DNA of 64,000 bases, taken from Fusobacterium ulcerans ATCC 49185 (GTDB taxonomy: Bacteria; Fusobacteriota; Fusobacteriia; Fusobacteriales; Fusobacteriaceae). Shown piece by piece: positions 63,395 to 64,000 of this stretch (the stretch's first letter is position 1; each line of letters begins with the position of its first letter). The stretch covers positions 62,001 through 126,000 of the forward strand of contig NZ_LR215979.1 of NCBI RefSeq assembly GCF_900683735.1. Reading direction: 5' to 3'. The translations under genes and the position numbers were made by a program. Below the pieces are notes generated by a model that saw only the letters and a list, made by a program, of their open reading frames with translations, was not told the DNA's origin and did no database searches.

Positions 63395-64000
63395 ATGATA
63401 AAAAAGAATAAATTTTTCAATGTAGACCAGGATTTTATTAAAATCTTGGAGTCTTCATATGATGGAATTTATATAACAGATGGGGAAGCAAATACTTTAT
63501 ATTTAAATGAAGCATATGAAAAAATGACAGGAATAAATAGAGAAGAACTTGTTGGAAAGAACATGAAAGATTTAGTTAAAAATAAATTATATGATTCATC
63601 AGGTTCCTTACTTGTACTGCAAACAAAAGATAAGGTTTCATTAAGACAAAAAGTTGTAAAGAGCAACAAGGAGATACTAATAACAAGTACTCCTGTATTT
63701 CATGGAGAAGAGATAATTTATATAGTGACTAATGTAAGAGATATCAGTGATCTTTCTAGTTTACAAAAAAGATTAAAAAAAGTAGAAACATTAAATAAAG
63801 AGTATGAAGAAGCATTAAAGACTATGAAAAACCAGATGTATGGAATTATAAATAATGATGATGTAAGAAGTGATATAATGCTTCGCCTTGTTGAAAAAAT
63901 TTTGAAATTGGCAAAGATAGATGTACCATTAATGCTTGGTGGGGAAACAGGAGTAGGAAAAACATATTTTGCTAAATATATACATATGAACAGCCAAAGA
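63395..64000 (+). CDS. PAS domain / sigma54-interacting AAA+ activator (partial)
   Basis: The first 202 residues are in the window. Residues about 12-125 form a PAS sensor (ILESSYDGIYITDGEANTLYLNEAYEKMTG). A coiled coil follows (KRLKKVETLNKEYEEALKTMKNQM), then the AAA+ start with Walker A GGETGVGKTYFAKYIH, as in RocR/NtrC-type activators. It lies just after the DgaE operon and may control it or genes to the right. AGGGGGAGAA precedes the ATG; the gene runs off the end. Confidence 0.85.
   Translation, partial: MIKKNKFFNVDQDFIKILESSYDGIYITDGEANTLYLNEAYEKMTGINREELVGKNMKDLVKNKLYDSSGSLLVLQTKDKVSLRQKVVKSNKEILITSTPVFHGEEIIYIVTNVRDISDLSSLQKRLKKVETLNKEYEEALKTMKNQMYGIINNDDVRSDIMLRLVEKILKLAKIDVPLMLGGETGVGKTYFAKYIHMNSQR

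Noticed and set aside
1-64000. CRISPR arrays, rRNA, tRNA and metabolite riboswitches
   Set aside because: No regularly spaced direct repeats, GC-rich cloverleaf segments or known riboswitch cores were noticed by eye. A dedicated search could still find a diverged small RNA.

Overview
This window is AT-rich (roughly 30% GC by eye), uses AGA for most arginines, and carries a type V autotransporter with an inner-membrane signal segment and a C-terminal barrel ending in Phe. Together with the gene families seen, this points to a Fusobacterium, most likely a large-genome gut species of the varium/ulcerans/mortiferum type. The genus is an inference from gene content; no rRNA is present. I saw no tRNA, rRNA or CRISPR array.

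Layout. 1-11 kb is a housekeeping block on the + strand: end of hslO, tatD, an RlmA-like methyltransferase, acpS, a NuoE-like ferredoxin, prfB with an intact programmed +1 frameshift, gltX, a TPR protein, a J-domain membrane protein, glmU-prs, a Sua5/TsaC protein, a small unknown and murI. 11-13 kb is a minus-strand trpS-kinase pair. 13-19 kb is a sugar block: ROK kinase, mglBAC galactose-type ABC importer and an AraC regulator. 19-27 kb holds an ABC-2 exporter pair, a second AraC-type regulator, pyrG behind an attenuator-like leader, a YgiQ-type radical SAM protein, der and a glyoxalase.

27.5-38 kb is a minus-strand eight-gene catabolic operon with its own GntR regulator: Fe-alcohol dehydrogenase, PdxA2-like dehydrogenase, TAXI-TRAP binding protein and fused permease, YhcH-like protein, FAD oxidoreductase, DapA-like aldolase and DUF1537 kinase. 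It looks like uptake and breakdown of a small acid sugar (threonate/erythronate type). Two TGTCGAC-type sites are placed to let the GntR protein control both the operon and itself.

38-50 kb is accessory DNA. It holds an AlbA/Schlafen-like ATP-binding protein, a five-gene surface locus (HU-like, 1398-aa autotransporter, YwqK-type lipoprotein, Wzz-like protein, HU-like) and a phage-like replication remnant (HTH, DnaC-like, HTH initiator, XRE repressor). Between the surface locus and the phage-like genes lies the most striking signal: a perfect 26-bp inverted repeat 172 bp apart (46402-46427 and 46600-46625). It encloses a sigma70-like promoter that at present points away from the autotransporter operon. 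This is the architecture of an invertible, phase-variable promoter, here in the OFF orientation.

50-57 kb carries a metallo-hydrolase, a SNF2 helicase with a large unknown partner, and a Rep_3-type replication initiator with iteron-like sites, which is unusual on a chromosome. 57-63 kb is a coherent nine-gene operon: amidohydrolase, PRD protein, SFCGS protein, DUF4312, DUF4311 and DUF4310 membrane proteins, DgaE-like ammonia lyase, DgaF-like aldolase and HAD phosphatase. The small and membrane DUF proteins look like an uncharacterised transporter feeding an amino-sugar-acid pathway. The window ends inside a PAS/sigma54-type activator.

A pair of about 205-bp near-palindromic repeats (27350-27555 and 55349-55557, opposite orientations) and a duplicated operon-end hairpin (38203 and 40161) show past rearrangement.
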